Below, in pieces: positions 39,127 through 46,656 of a DNA stretch of 64,000 nucleotides. The notes below the pieces were generated by a model, which was not told the DNA's origin, did not search any database, and worked only from the letters and a program-made list of their open reading frames with translations. Each line of letters begins with the position of its first letter. Position 1 is the first letter of the stretch. Source of the DNA: Symbiodinium sp. CCMP2592 (Eukaryota > Sar > Dinophyceae > Suessiales > Symbiodiniaceae); the NCBI GenBank assembly GCA_905221615.1, contig CAJNDT010003857.1, positions 367,501-431,500 on the forward strand. The letters run 5' to 3'. A program made the translations under genes and the position numbers.

Positions 39127-39696
39127 ATGACCGAAGAAACTAAGGAATTAGCCCCCGTTGATGAAAACCCAGAACCCGAGGAAGCAAAACCCGAAGAGGC
39201 GCCCAAAGAAACCACCGACACCAAGGAAGAACGGAAGCGAGTTAAAATCACAGAAGTCGCCAAACAAAAGGCAGAATGTAAGGACTGTAAGAAAACGATG
39301 TGCATGAAATCTCTCAGGTATTCTCACCCTTCGAAATGCGAAGGGAAGCCGAGCGACATATTACAAAAACCCGTTAGAAAAAACAACCTGAAACCAAAAA
39401 TTAAAGTCCAGAATTTAGCCCCCGAGCCGGAAAACGACAACGAGATTTTCACCAACGAGCCACAGCAAAATCAACAACCATCGAAGCCTCTAACGAAAGC
39501 TGTTGTGCCAAGTGTTCCAACGCCTAAAACAACCATAGTACAACAGCCTGTTAATCCTTATGCCAATCTTAGCCAAAGCCAACTATTACAATTGCAACTG
39601 AGATCGATGAATTCGGAAATTCAAAGGAGGAGACAGGAGAAGGCCGAGATGTTGGGAAAAGCTATGTTTTCTTCAAGAAGTAAAAAATCTAAATAA
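39127..39696 (+). CDS. Zinc-finger-like, Pro/Glu-rich viral protein
   Basis: 189 aa. Acidic Pro/Glu-rich N-terminus (residues 1-40), then CKDCKKTMCMKSLRYSHPSKC, a C-x2-C...H-x3-C arrangement that fits a zinc finger, then a Pro/Gln linker and a helical basic C-terminus (SEIQRRRQEKAEMLGKAMF). The ATG follows GAATATTATATAG. Position after penton suggests a virion or assembly protein; no family recognised. Confidence 0.6.
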   Translation: MTEETKELAPVDENPEPEEAKPEEAPKETTDTKEERKRVKITEVAKQKAECKDCKKTMCMKSLRYSHPSKCEGKPSDILQKPVRKNNLKPKIKVQNLAPEPENDNEIFTNEPQQNQQPSKPLTKAVVPSVPTPKTTIVQQPVNPYANLSQSQLLQLQLRSMNSEIQRRRQEKAEMLGKAMFSSRSKKSK

Positions 39697-39714
39697 ATAA
39701 TATATATATAATAC

Positions 39715-40056
39715 ATGGTCTTATTTAACAGGTACAAATTCGCGCAACAAAAGAAACAGAAAATGAAAAAGTCCCTGGACAATCCCGTAGTGGAAGACGT
39801 GGGCGGAGCCTCTTTTAATAAACACAGCCTAGACTATCTTATGAAGCTCAAAAAAGAACTCGAAGGAAGAGAGGCGCAGGTAGCGAACATGTCTTTGAAG
39901 CGGAGACTGTTAGAGGGACAGATGAAAGCAAACTACGAGATCGAGTTGAACAGATTGAAAGGGGAGATGCACAACCCGAGAATACCCGAGACTTCTCTGG
40001 AACATCTGAAAAAAAGATCCGAGATGTTAGAAAAATTGAGCGATGCAATTTTCTAA
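39715..40056 (+). CDS. Coiled-coil viral protein
   Basis: 113 aa, mostly a predicted long helix: LDYLMKLKKELEGREAQVAN, then RRLLEGQMKANYEIELNRLK and LEHLKKRSEMLEKLS, with leucines at heptad-like spacing. The start follows a ten-base TATATATATA block. Likely a structural or scaffold protein. Confidence 0.55.
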   Translation: MVLFNRYKFAQQKKQKMKKSLDNPVVEDVGGASFNKHSLDYLMKLKKELEGREAQVANMSLKRRLLEGQMKANYEIELNRLKGEMHNPRIPETSLEHLKKRSEMLEKLSDAIF

Positions 40057-40074
40057 ATAAAGATATAATATAGA

Positions 40075-41391
40075 ATGGAAGTTAAACAAGCGAGACGAAA
40101 ACCACAAAAAAACTTAACCAAAACCGAAAAAATACAATTTCACAGGCGGTCGCGATACGAAGACATTATAGATTTGGTGAATGACAACGAGGAGGCCCTA
40201 AAACCCTTTCCTAACAGAGACGCCGTATTCTTCAAACAGAGCAACAAGGGGACCCGTTTTGATGGCAAAGATCATTTGGATAAGCTTAAGGTTCAAGAAA
40301 AACAGATCGCCGACAGAGTGGCGAGAGAGCTGATGTTACGACAATACGCCTCGGACAACGAATTAACACACAGAGCCTTATTTACGCAACACGACAACGA
40401 AGGACCTCAGGTATTCAGCATGGAAACCAACGACGCCGCCACCGAAGATTTCGGAAACGGCGACGATTTCATGGATCCGCAAGAAGGGGACCCGAGTTAC
40501 ACGAACGCACAATTAACGGAGCTAATACAAAGAGCCGAAGACGCCAGACGCAACAGCAACCAAGCGATAACCGAAGCACACGCCCAACAAATGGAGGTAG
40601 ATCAACAGGGAGGCGACGGCGTTTTACACAGCTTAGGCAGAGGTTTAGCGAGAGTGGGGCAAAACATAGCTTCGGGAGTGGCGGCAGGGCAAGATTTGCG
40701 AACAGCGGCAATAACTGGAGTAGCAGAACCACTGATAAGCGGCGTAGGGGACATGGTAATGAGACGAATATTGCCACAACCCCGCCCCTTGCTGGACATC
40801 GACCAAGCCGTTAGAAACGCAAACGCCCAACGACCCGCACTGCCACCGAACGGTAATATTTTAAGCCCTTCCATAATCTTACAACCGCACCAGCCCAACC
40901 TAGGAGCAACGCAGCAACCTTTACCACCAGCCGCGGCACAACCGGCATTGCCAGCACCAGCACCAGAACCGGCACCACCGCCGCGACCAGCACCGACGCC
41001 GAACTTTCAGCAAGGCGGTTCATCGAGCTCAAGCGGCAACGCAAACACGCAACAACCGCCACAACAGGAACAGCAAGAAGAAACCAGACCCGCCCCCAAA
41101 CGACGAATGACAAAGAAAACCAATTTGAAAGAAAGCGCCAGAGCCGACGCCACCGAAACCAGAGAAGAACAAAACATGAGACCCGCCATTATCCCCAGTA
41201 AAATAGGAATACAAAGGCTTAGAGAGGTATTTGAAGACGCCAACAACAAAAAGACAATAACCGGCGCCACTTACAGAAAGTTCAGGAGTGGCTATAACGC
41301 GTGGATAGGAGCGAAGGGAGACCCGGCGATGAAAAAAGCCCACCTAAAAGAATTGCAAAAACTCTATCGGGATACAGTCTATGGGTCTTGA
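40075..41391 (+). CDS. 438-aa probable virion core protein
   Basis: Basic N-terminus (VKQARRKPQKNLTKTEKIQ), a helical segment (DKLKVQEKQIADRVARELML), then a Gly/Ala/Val-rich amphipathic region (residues ~182-232, HSLGRGLARVGQNIASGV) that resembles membrane-active internal virion proteins in style. A long Pro/Ala/Gln linker follows, then a basic folded C-terminus (RKFRSGYNAWIGAKGD). It is last in the plus-strand structural block. Function is inferred from place and composition only. Confidence 0.55.
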   Translation: MEVKQARRKPQKNLTKTEKIQFHRRSRYEDIIDLVNDNEEALKPFPNRDAVFFKQSNKGTRFDGKDHLDKLKVQEKQIADRVARELMLRQYASDNELTHRALFTQHDNEGPQVFSMETNDAATEDFGNGDDFMDPQEGDPSYTNAQLTELIQRAEDARRNSNQAITEAHAQQMEVDQQGGDGVLHSLGRGLARVGQNIASGVAAGQDLRTAAITGVAEPLISGVGDMVMRRILPQPRPLLDIDQAVRNANAQRPALPPNGNILSPSIILQPHQPNLGATQQPLPPAAAQPALPAPAPEPAPPPRPAPTPNFQQGGSSSSSGNANTQQPPQQEQQEETRPAPKRRMTKKTNLKESARADATETREEQNMRPAIIPSKIGIQRLREVFEDANNKKTITGATYRKFRSGYNAWIGAKGDPAMKKAHLKELQKLYRDTVYGS

Positions 41392-41719
41392 GCCAAAGCT
41401 TGAGCCAGAGCTTGAGCCGAATTATCTTTCTTCTCTTCTTTCTCCCGAACCACTAAACCAAAAAAAAAAAAAGCCTAAACCCTAAACCCTAAAAAGCCTA
41501 AACCCTAAACCACAATAAAAAATTCAATCGGTATAAAAATATTTCAATAAAATTATATCCTTTATTGAAATATTTTATTCTATTTCGCAAATATATATAT
41601 ATATATATATGTTATAAAAAAATATAAAATACAAACCCTTCGGGCCCCTTCCTTCGTTTTGTCGCCACGATCGGAAAAGCTCGTTTCACAGCGCCCAGCG
41701 TCCTCACCTTGGATAGTTG
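41392..41719. other. Spacer with CCTAAACCCTAA words and TA run
   Basis: Starts with three GCTTGAGCC-type repeats, then an A-run followed by CCCTAAACCCTAAA telomere-like words (41,473-41,515), then a (TA)n run at about 41,591-41,612. It marks the switch from the AT-rich viral block to the GC-richer block on its right. No gene seen. Confidence 0.5.
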
Positions 41720-42147
41720 TCAGGTTTCGAGGAAGGGGTAAATCAAAAGACTATTTAAGTCAAGGTGCTCTGTTGTCTTGGGTTTTTTAGCAGAGCCACC
41801 ATTCAGATCGTCTCCAGACGCCAATAGATGCGGTGCTATGCTCGGGCGAGGCGTCTTTCGGTTTTTCTGCCGCTCCGCTATATCTCGAACTTCTGCCCAT
41901 TTCTGATACTCGTAGTAATCCTTGTCGGGGATCACCTGAGATGAAAACAAATAAGACAGTTAAAGACAAATGAGTGAGAGAGTGAGAGAGATAGTAAGCA
42001 CAAGCAAGCACAAGCGGCAAAGAAGTTGAGTTTATCCAACTCCTCGCATACTCCCATCTTATTCAGGATCTCATCAACGGTATCGCTCCCCGAAGCGGCG
42101 ACATCGCCCTGTTTGCCATTCGGCAAACGATATGTGAAATACACCAT
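41720..42147 (-). CDS. Two-exon small gene inside the virus
   Basis: Exon 1 (42,147-42,016) starts MVYFTYRLPNGKQGDVAA and contains SDTVDEILNKMG; exon 2 (41,935-41,720) starts VIPDKDYYEYQKWAEVRD and ends LLIYPFLET. The 80-bp intron reads GC...AG on the minus strand, with a pyrimidine-rich tract and TCTCAG before exon 2; both exons are whole codons, giving 115 aa. GC-AG borders are common in dinoflagellates. The first 40 residues weakly recall a ubiquitin-like strand-strand-helix. An intron-bearing gene among compact viral genes suggests host capture. Confidence 0.55.
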
Positions 42148-42406
42148 TTCTATCTACGATCTTCGAACCAGCTGACACACTCCAACACATGCACATCTTC
42201 TGCCTTACCGCATGGACCAACACATTCCAATCACTTCGGCTCAGCACTTGCAATCTCAGATTTTTTCAAGCCCCTCGTGTCCCTGCATCTGTCCGCGGCT
42301 TCTGTGCATCACGGGGGCGTTTGAACTGGGCACAGTTGTTGCACCCAGCTAAAACTTTCATTAAATTCTACTTTTAATTACCATATCATCATCACAGGGG
42401 CGGTTT
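42148..42406. other. Spacer in the GC-richer viral block
   Basis: No gene seen. It should contain the promoter of the two-exon gene and the 3' end of the AT-hook gene. Nothing repeated. Confidence 0.4.
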
Positions 42407-43270
42407 TCAATTCTTTTTGGGCCTACCTACGGGCCTTTTAGTTGCGGGGGCTTCGGAACTAACACCGCCCCCGTTAGCATCGTCACCACCAAGGCTTAAT
42501 TCATTGATAGGGGGCATTTCTTCATCAGTCCCGGTATTCCCACCTATATAATAGTGCTCAAGCCTCTCTTTCTTATCCTTACCATCATCGTTATCATCAT
42601 CACCACCACCACCACCGCCGGCACCACCACCGGCACCCATCGGACCAGCTCCGGTGTTAGATGGAGGAATAGTGATGCGGGACCTATCTAAGGGGATTTG
42701 AGATAAGGTGCTGTAGAGGTCGGTCCAAGAGATATTACCGGAGCTGTCACCGAAAAGATTAACCAAAACCCCTTCCATAGTCCTAAGTTTTAAGGCCTCC
42801 ATAGTCTTAATAAGGGTTTTTAACTCGGTTAAACCATTATCCACATCACCACAAAGCATATCGCACAAGTGACCTAACCTTACACTAATATTGTTATTAC
42901 TCCCTAAAACCCCGACCGCATCAGAAAGCTCTTTATCTCCTACGTCCTTAAATAGCTTCAGGAAAGTCTGAGTGTTAGGGGTTTTTGATGCGGCCAGAGT
43001 TTTTTTAAGATCGGCGACGGGATCGTCGAACACAGGGCCCAAATTAGAATTTTCGATACGGGACAATAAAGATTTTAGTTCTTCATCTATAAGGCGGTCC
43101 CGTTGCCGTTTATTAGAATAACCCGTAACCGGCTTAAACCCACCATCACCGCCACCTTCACCCCTGCCCCTTTTCTTAGGAGCTCCTCCTACCTGTTCTA
43201 CTATGAAACAGGGGCGGCTCTCATTGTCGTCCTCCTCTTCGCTGCTGCTACTGCTGGCGCTGTCCAGCAT
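42407..43270 (-). CDS. 287-aa protein with C-terminal AT-hook
   Basis: Acidic Ser/Glu-rich N-terminus, then a basic Gly-rich segment (PKKRGRGEGGG). A helical middle (residues ~60-190) reads LIDEELKSLLSRIENSN, TFLKLFKDVGDKELSDAVG, ELKTLIKTMEALKLRTMEG. A poly-Gly/Asp linker follows, and the end KRPVGRPKK is a canonical AT-hook, suggesting DNA binding in the minor groove. Composition is GC-rich compared with the left viral genes. Family not recognised; it could be a chromatin or genome-maintenance factor. Confidence 0.6.
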   Translation of the reverse strand: MLDSASSSSSEEEDDNESRPCFIVEQVGGAPKKRGRGEGGGDGGFKPVTGYSNKRQRDRLIDEELKSLLSRIENSNLGPVFDDPVADLKKTLAASKTPNTQTFLKLFKDVGDKELSDAVGVLGSNNNISVRLGHLCDMLCGDVDNGLTELKTLIKTMEALKLRTMEGVLVNLFGDSSGNISWTDLYSTLSQIPLDRSRITIPPSNTGAGPMGAGGGAGGGGGGDDDNDDGKDKKERLEHYYIGGNTGTDEEMPPINELSLGGDDANGGGVSSEAPATKRPVGRPKKN

Positions 43271-43343
43271 AAGGTCAAGCGACGAACGAACCTTAGATAT
43301 TTAGAATATTAGCTTATGCTATAAAACATATACCAAAAAAACC

Positions 43344-43628
43344 TTATTGATTTAGAAAAGCATCTGTCCAAATCTGATCGCGAACACCGATGCTCGTGTC
43401 AGTCGCGATCCTGTCTTGGACGTCCCCGATCGTCTCCGAGAGACCGACGTCAAAATTCAGCATCTCCGTCAATGTCCTGACACCGATAGACTGCGTCGGA
43501 GGAGGTCGCGGTGTTGTGCTTGTGCATGTGTCGCCACTATTGGACGCCGAAGAAGACGGCGAGGGCACCACAAAAAAGTCACTGCCGCCCTCGTAAGAAC
43601 GATCGCTTGGAGTGTCCTTAGAAAACAT
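43344..43628 (-). CDS. 94-aa ORF with partial ubiquitin-like pattern
   Basis: After a Ser/Thr/Pro-rich first half, the end reads LTEMLNFDVGLSETIGDVQDRI then GVRDQIW. The SETIGDVQDRI helix start resembles the ubiquitin segment between its second strand and the helix, but the domain is too short to be complete, so a further exon may be missing. An AT-rich start region precedes it. Low-to-moderate confidence. Confidence 0.4.
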   Translation of the reverse strand: MFSKDTPSDRSYEGGSDFFVVPSPSSSASNSGDTCTSTTPRPPPTQSIGVRTLTEMLNFDVGLSETIGDVQDRIATDTSIGVRDQIWTDAFLNQ

Positions 43629-43689
43629 AAATAAGATGGACTAAACCAAAAACTTTATAACTATCAACCTGCCAAAAATTTATAATTAC

Positions 43690-43925
43690 TTATTACAAGG
43701 GTCGGTCATCGCTTCTGAAGAGCACGAAGAGGCACAAAAACGCACGAGAGCTGTTGAGCACAAAAGGGCTTCACCGAAAATCATGTCGCTCATGTCTTCG
43801 CTTGCCGCAACCATCAAGAAACACGACATGGTAATGTGCAACAGCTGCTTCATTTCACACCAACCAAGGCAACAGTTCAATACATTCTGTGAAACATGCC
43901 ACCTACTGGTATTGGATAGTGGCGT
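43690..43925 (+). CDS. Candidate plus-strand zinc-finger exon
   Basis: Open plus-strand stretch after an ATTACAAG acceptor-like site: SEEHEEAQKRTRAVEHKRAS, then MVMCNSCFISHQ and TFCETCHLL, i.e. two C-x2-C pairs. The frame stays open to 44,328 but that part is antisense to the next gene and looks unnatural. Borders uncertain. Confidence 0.35.
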
Positions 43926-44166
43926 CTTTAGCCATCTGGTCGGCTTTGATGTCAGCCGCATCTTGACCGTGACGCTTTGCATGTTCATCTTCGGCGATTT
44001 GGGCTTCCATCACAGAAATCCACAAACTCAACTCGGTCTTCATGTGACGAAGGTTGGCGACTGCGATCTTGATTTCATCCACGTCGCCTTTCTTGAGTAT
44101 CTCGTGAAGTCGCGGATGAAGAGAAGCAGGGTAGTCCAAGCTCTGGTTCGTAATGTTTGCCGCCAT
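43903..44166 (-). CDS. 87-aa helical viral ORF
   Basis: MAANITNQSLDYPASLHPRL followed by two helices (HEILKKGDVDEIKIAVANL and MKTELSLWISVMEAQIAEDE). Well-balanced charged composition argues for real coding. It ends convergent with the zinc-finger candidate and starts ~100 bp inside the right terminal repeat. Function unknown. Confidence 0.5.
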   Translation of the reverse strand: MAANITNQSLDYPASLHPRLHEILKKGDVDEIKIAVANLRHMKTELSLWISVMEAQIAEDEHAKRHGQDAADIKADQMAKDATIQYQ

Positions 44167-44262
44167 GACAAGGAGGAGGAGGGAATGAAATCACCTACCT
44201 TCAAGTCTCGGGCCTGTAACTTTGCACAAGCTCTCATGATTTCACAAACAAGAACCCTAGCA

Positions 44263-44423
44263 AAAGATTTAGGGAAAGATTTGCTAGGGGATCGGGCGAG
44301 GCGGGGATGTCAAAAACGGGGATTTTGATAAGGAATATTGGGAAGTATAGGGGGGACCCTTGGTATAAAACGTGTAAGGCGTTTGCGGGTGGGCGCGGGA
44401 GTTACATATGGCTATCCCTAACT
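44263..44423 (-). repeat. Right terminal inverted repeat, 161 bp
   Basis: Perfect reverse complement of 24,779-24,939. It ends CTATCCCTAACT and is followed by the second GTTTA (44,424-44,428). It contains GGTATAAAACG on the plus strand, pointing outward into the interrupted exon. Confidence 0.97.
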
Positions 44424-44428
44424 GTTTA

Positions 44429-44875
44429 CCAGCACGAGCATGTCAACAGCATGAGCCGCAGCAGCAAGGGCATGAGAGAAGTGAAGAAGCATGCTGTTGT
44501 GAGAGACAAGAAAGCAGCATGCAGTGAGCCCATGCCTCAGATCATGACAGCTCCCATTCGAGATGAGGGCTTGCGGCAGAGGCTGCATGAGAGCATTCTG
44601 AGCATGCAGTTGACAAGGCATTCGCAGTACCATGCGATTCGCAGCATCATGAGAAAGGCATTCAAGACGCATGCGAAAAAGGAGCGACGACTCAAGCGCC
44701 AGCATGAGCAATTGAAGACCTCTGCATTCTTCGATTGGGACGAGTTAGATGCTGCTGAAGACAATGAGCTGAGCAAGCGATCAAACTCATGGTTCGATTG
44801 GGATGAGCTGAGTTCTGCTGAAGCCATCAGCAAGGCCAGCATGGGGAAAGCATGTAAATGTGCCTGTGATGAACA
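44429..44875 (+). pseudogene. Transposon exon, right part, interrupted by the virus
   Basis: Continues the frame left at 24,778. It is rich in His-Glu, Met-Arg and basic residues (RKAFKTHAKKERRLKRQHEQ) and carries two FDWDEL motifs (SAFFDWDELDAAEDNE and SWFDWDELSSAE). The exon end is unclear, near 44,850-44,880, before the repeat-filled intron. Together with the left part it belongs to the DNA transposon's plus-strand gene, probably the N-terminal part of the transposase. Removing the virus plus one GTTTA gives an uninterrupted frame. Confidence 0.65.
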
Positions 44876-44887
44876 TGTTTTCCGTCT

Positions 44888-45225
44888 CTGATATAACTAT
44901 TCTCCAATCCTCATTCCTTATATCTCTGATATTCTCCAATCGAAATTCCTTATATCTCTGATATATTCTCCAATCCTCATTCCTTATATCTCGGATATTC
45001 TCCAATCGAAATTCTTTATATCTCTGATATATTCTCCAATCCTCATTCCTTATATCTCTGATATTCTCCAATCGAAATTCCTTATATCTCTGATATATTC
45101 TCCAATCCTCATTCCTTATATCTCGGATATTCTTCAATCGAAAATCCTTATTTCTTTGATATATTCTCCAACCCTCATTCCTTATATCTCTGATATTCTC
45201 CAATCGAAAGTCCTTCTATTCCTGA
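44888..45225. repeat. ~65-bp tandem repeat, about five copies
   Basis: Alternating half-units TATTCTCCAATCCTCATTCC and TATTCTCCAATCGAAATTCC, each followed by TTATATCTCTGATA, give a ~65-bp period. It lies in the presumed intron right after the FDWDEL exon. Confidence 0.9.
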
Positions 45226-45230
45226 TATAT

Positions 45231-46612
45231 TCTCAAAGCCTCGGGCTTTCTAGGTCAAAGCCAAGGGCCTGCAAATCCCTGGTCCCGGGCCGGACCCTGT
45301 TAATCGGGGGGGGGTTTCCTGCTATTCTGGGGGGGGCGGGGCCTGCAAAGGGGTAGCCTTGGAAAACTTGACAAACCTATTCTTTTTATATACGGTTTAA
45401 TTAGGGAACCACCTGTTTCTGGCAGCAGAAGATATCACCCAAATCCCAGGGATCCCAAGGCCAGGGATCTCTGACCCTTCCATCTCAAAGCTTCGGGCTT
45501 TCTAGGTCAAAGCCAAGGGCCTGCAAATCCCTGGTCCCGGGCCGGACCCTGTTAATCGGGGGGGGTTTCCTGCTATTCTGGGGGGGGCGGGGCCTGCAAA
45601 GGGGTAGCCTTGGAAAACTTGACAAACCTATTCTTTTTATATACGGTTTAATTGGGGAACCACCTGTTTCTGGCAGCAGAAGATACCACCCAAATCCCAG
45701 GGATCCCAAGGCCAGGGATCTTTGACCCTTCCATCTCAAAGCTTCGGGCTTTCTAGGACAAAGCCAAGGGCCTGCAAATCCCTGGTCCTGGGCCGGACCC
45801 TGTTAATCGGGTGGGGTTTCCTGCTATTCTGGGGGGGGCGGGGCCTGCAAAGGGGTAGCCTTGGAAAACTTGACAAACCTATTCTTTTTATATACGGTTT
45901 AATTAGGGAACCACCTGTTTCTGGCAGCAGAAGATATCACCGAAATCCCAGGGATCCCAAGGCCAGGGATCTCTGACCCTTCCATCTCAAAGCTTCGGGC
46001 TTTCTAGGTCAAAGCCAAGGGCCTGCAAATCCCTGGTCCCGGGCCGGACCCTGTTAATCGGGGGGGTTTCCTGCTATTCTGGGGGGGGCGGGGCCTGCAA
46101 AGGGGTAGCCTTGGAAAACTTGACAAACCTATTCTTTTTATATACGGTTTAATTAGGGAACCACCTGTTTCTGGCAGCAGAAGATATCACCCAAATCCCA
46201 GGGATCCCAAGGCCAGGGATCTCTGACCCTTCCATCTCAAAGCTTCGGGCTTTCTAGGACAAAGCCAAGGGCCTGCAAATCCCTGGTCCCGGGCCGGACC
46301 CTGTTAATCGGGGGGGGTTTCCTGCTATTCTGGGGGGGGCGGGGCCTGCAAAGGGGTAGCCTTGGAAAACTTGACAAACCTATTCTTTTTATATACGGTT
46401 TAATTAGGGAACCACCTGTTTCTGGCAGCAGAAGATATCACCCAAATCCCAGGGATCCCAAGGCCAGGGATTTCTGACCCTTCCATCTCAAAGCTTCGGG
46501 CTTTCTAGGTCAAAGCCAAGGGCCTGCAAATCCCTGGTCCCGGGCCGGACCCTGTTAATCGGGGGGGGTTTCCTGCTATTCTGGGGGGGCTTCCTGCCTG
46601 CTATTCTGGGCA
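45231..46612. repeat. ~250-bp tandem repeat, five and a half copies
   Basis: Units start with CAAAGC(C/T)TCGGGCTTTC at about 45,234, 45,486, 45,737, 45,987, 46,237 and 46,489, >95% alike by eye. Each contains CTGTTAATCGG followed by a G-run, resembling the transposon's own TTAATCGG end, a TTTTTATATACGGTTTAATTA segment and CCCAGGGATCCC. The array fills the intron between the disrupted exon and the transposase exon. The small ORFs inside repeat with the unit and are not genes. Confidence 0.92.
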
Positions 46613-46656
46613 GAGAAAAAGATAATTAATAAATTCTCTTGCTTCTGCTTGTGCAG

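Larger units (their letters stand above)
24779..44423. mobile_element. Complete Polinton-like virus (integrated provirus)
   Basis: 19,645 bp with perfect 161-bp terminal inverted repeats beginning AG and ending CT, as in Polinton/Maverick elements, and a 5-bp GTTTA duplication at 24,774-24,778 and 44,424-44,428 (Polintons usually make 6 bp). It carries the expected core set: protein-primed-type polymerase B (fused to a helicase), rve integrase, A32/FtsK-type packaging ATPase, double-jelly-roll major capsid protein and single-jelly-roll penton, plus fibre and lipase. The left 17 kb is AT-rich with compact genes; the right 2.7 kb is more GC-rich and host-like. Perfect terminal repeats imply a young insertion. 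Confidence 0.93.

Noticed and set aside
44307..44423. Start of the right-hand frame inside the viral terminal repeat
   Set aside because: The frame happens to be open through the repeat, but the empty-site logic shows the real coding sequence enters from 24,778, not from the viral end.
24773..44429. A 6-bp TGTTTA target duplication
   Set aside because: It would require an unmatched A at the left viral end; the 5-bp GTTTA with symmetrical AG...CT ends explains both junctions.
45485..45976. 84-aa frames recurring in the 250-bp repeats
   Set aside because: They recur with the repeat unit, lie in a presumed intron and show no protein-like constraint.
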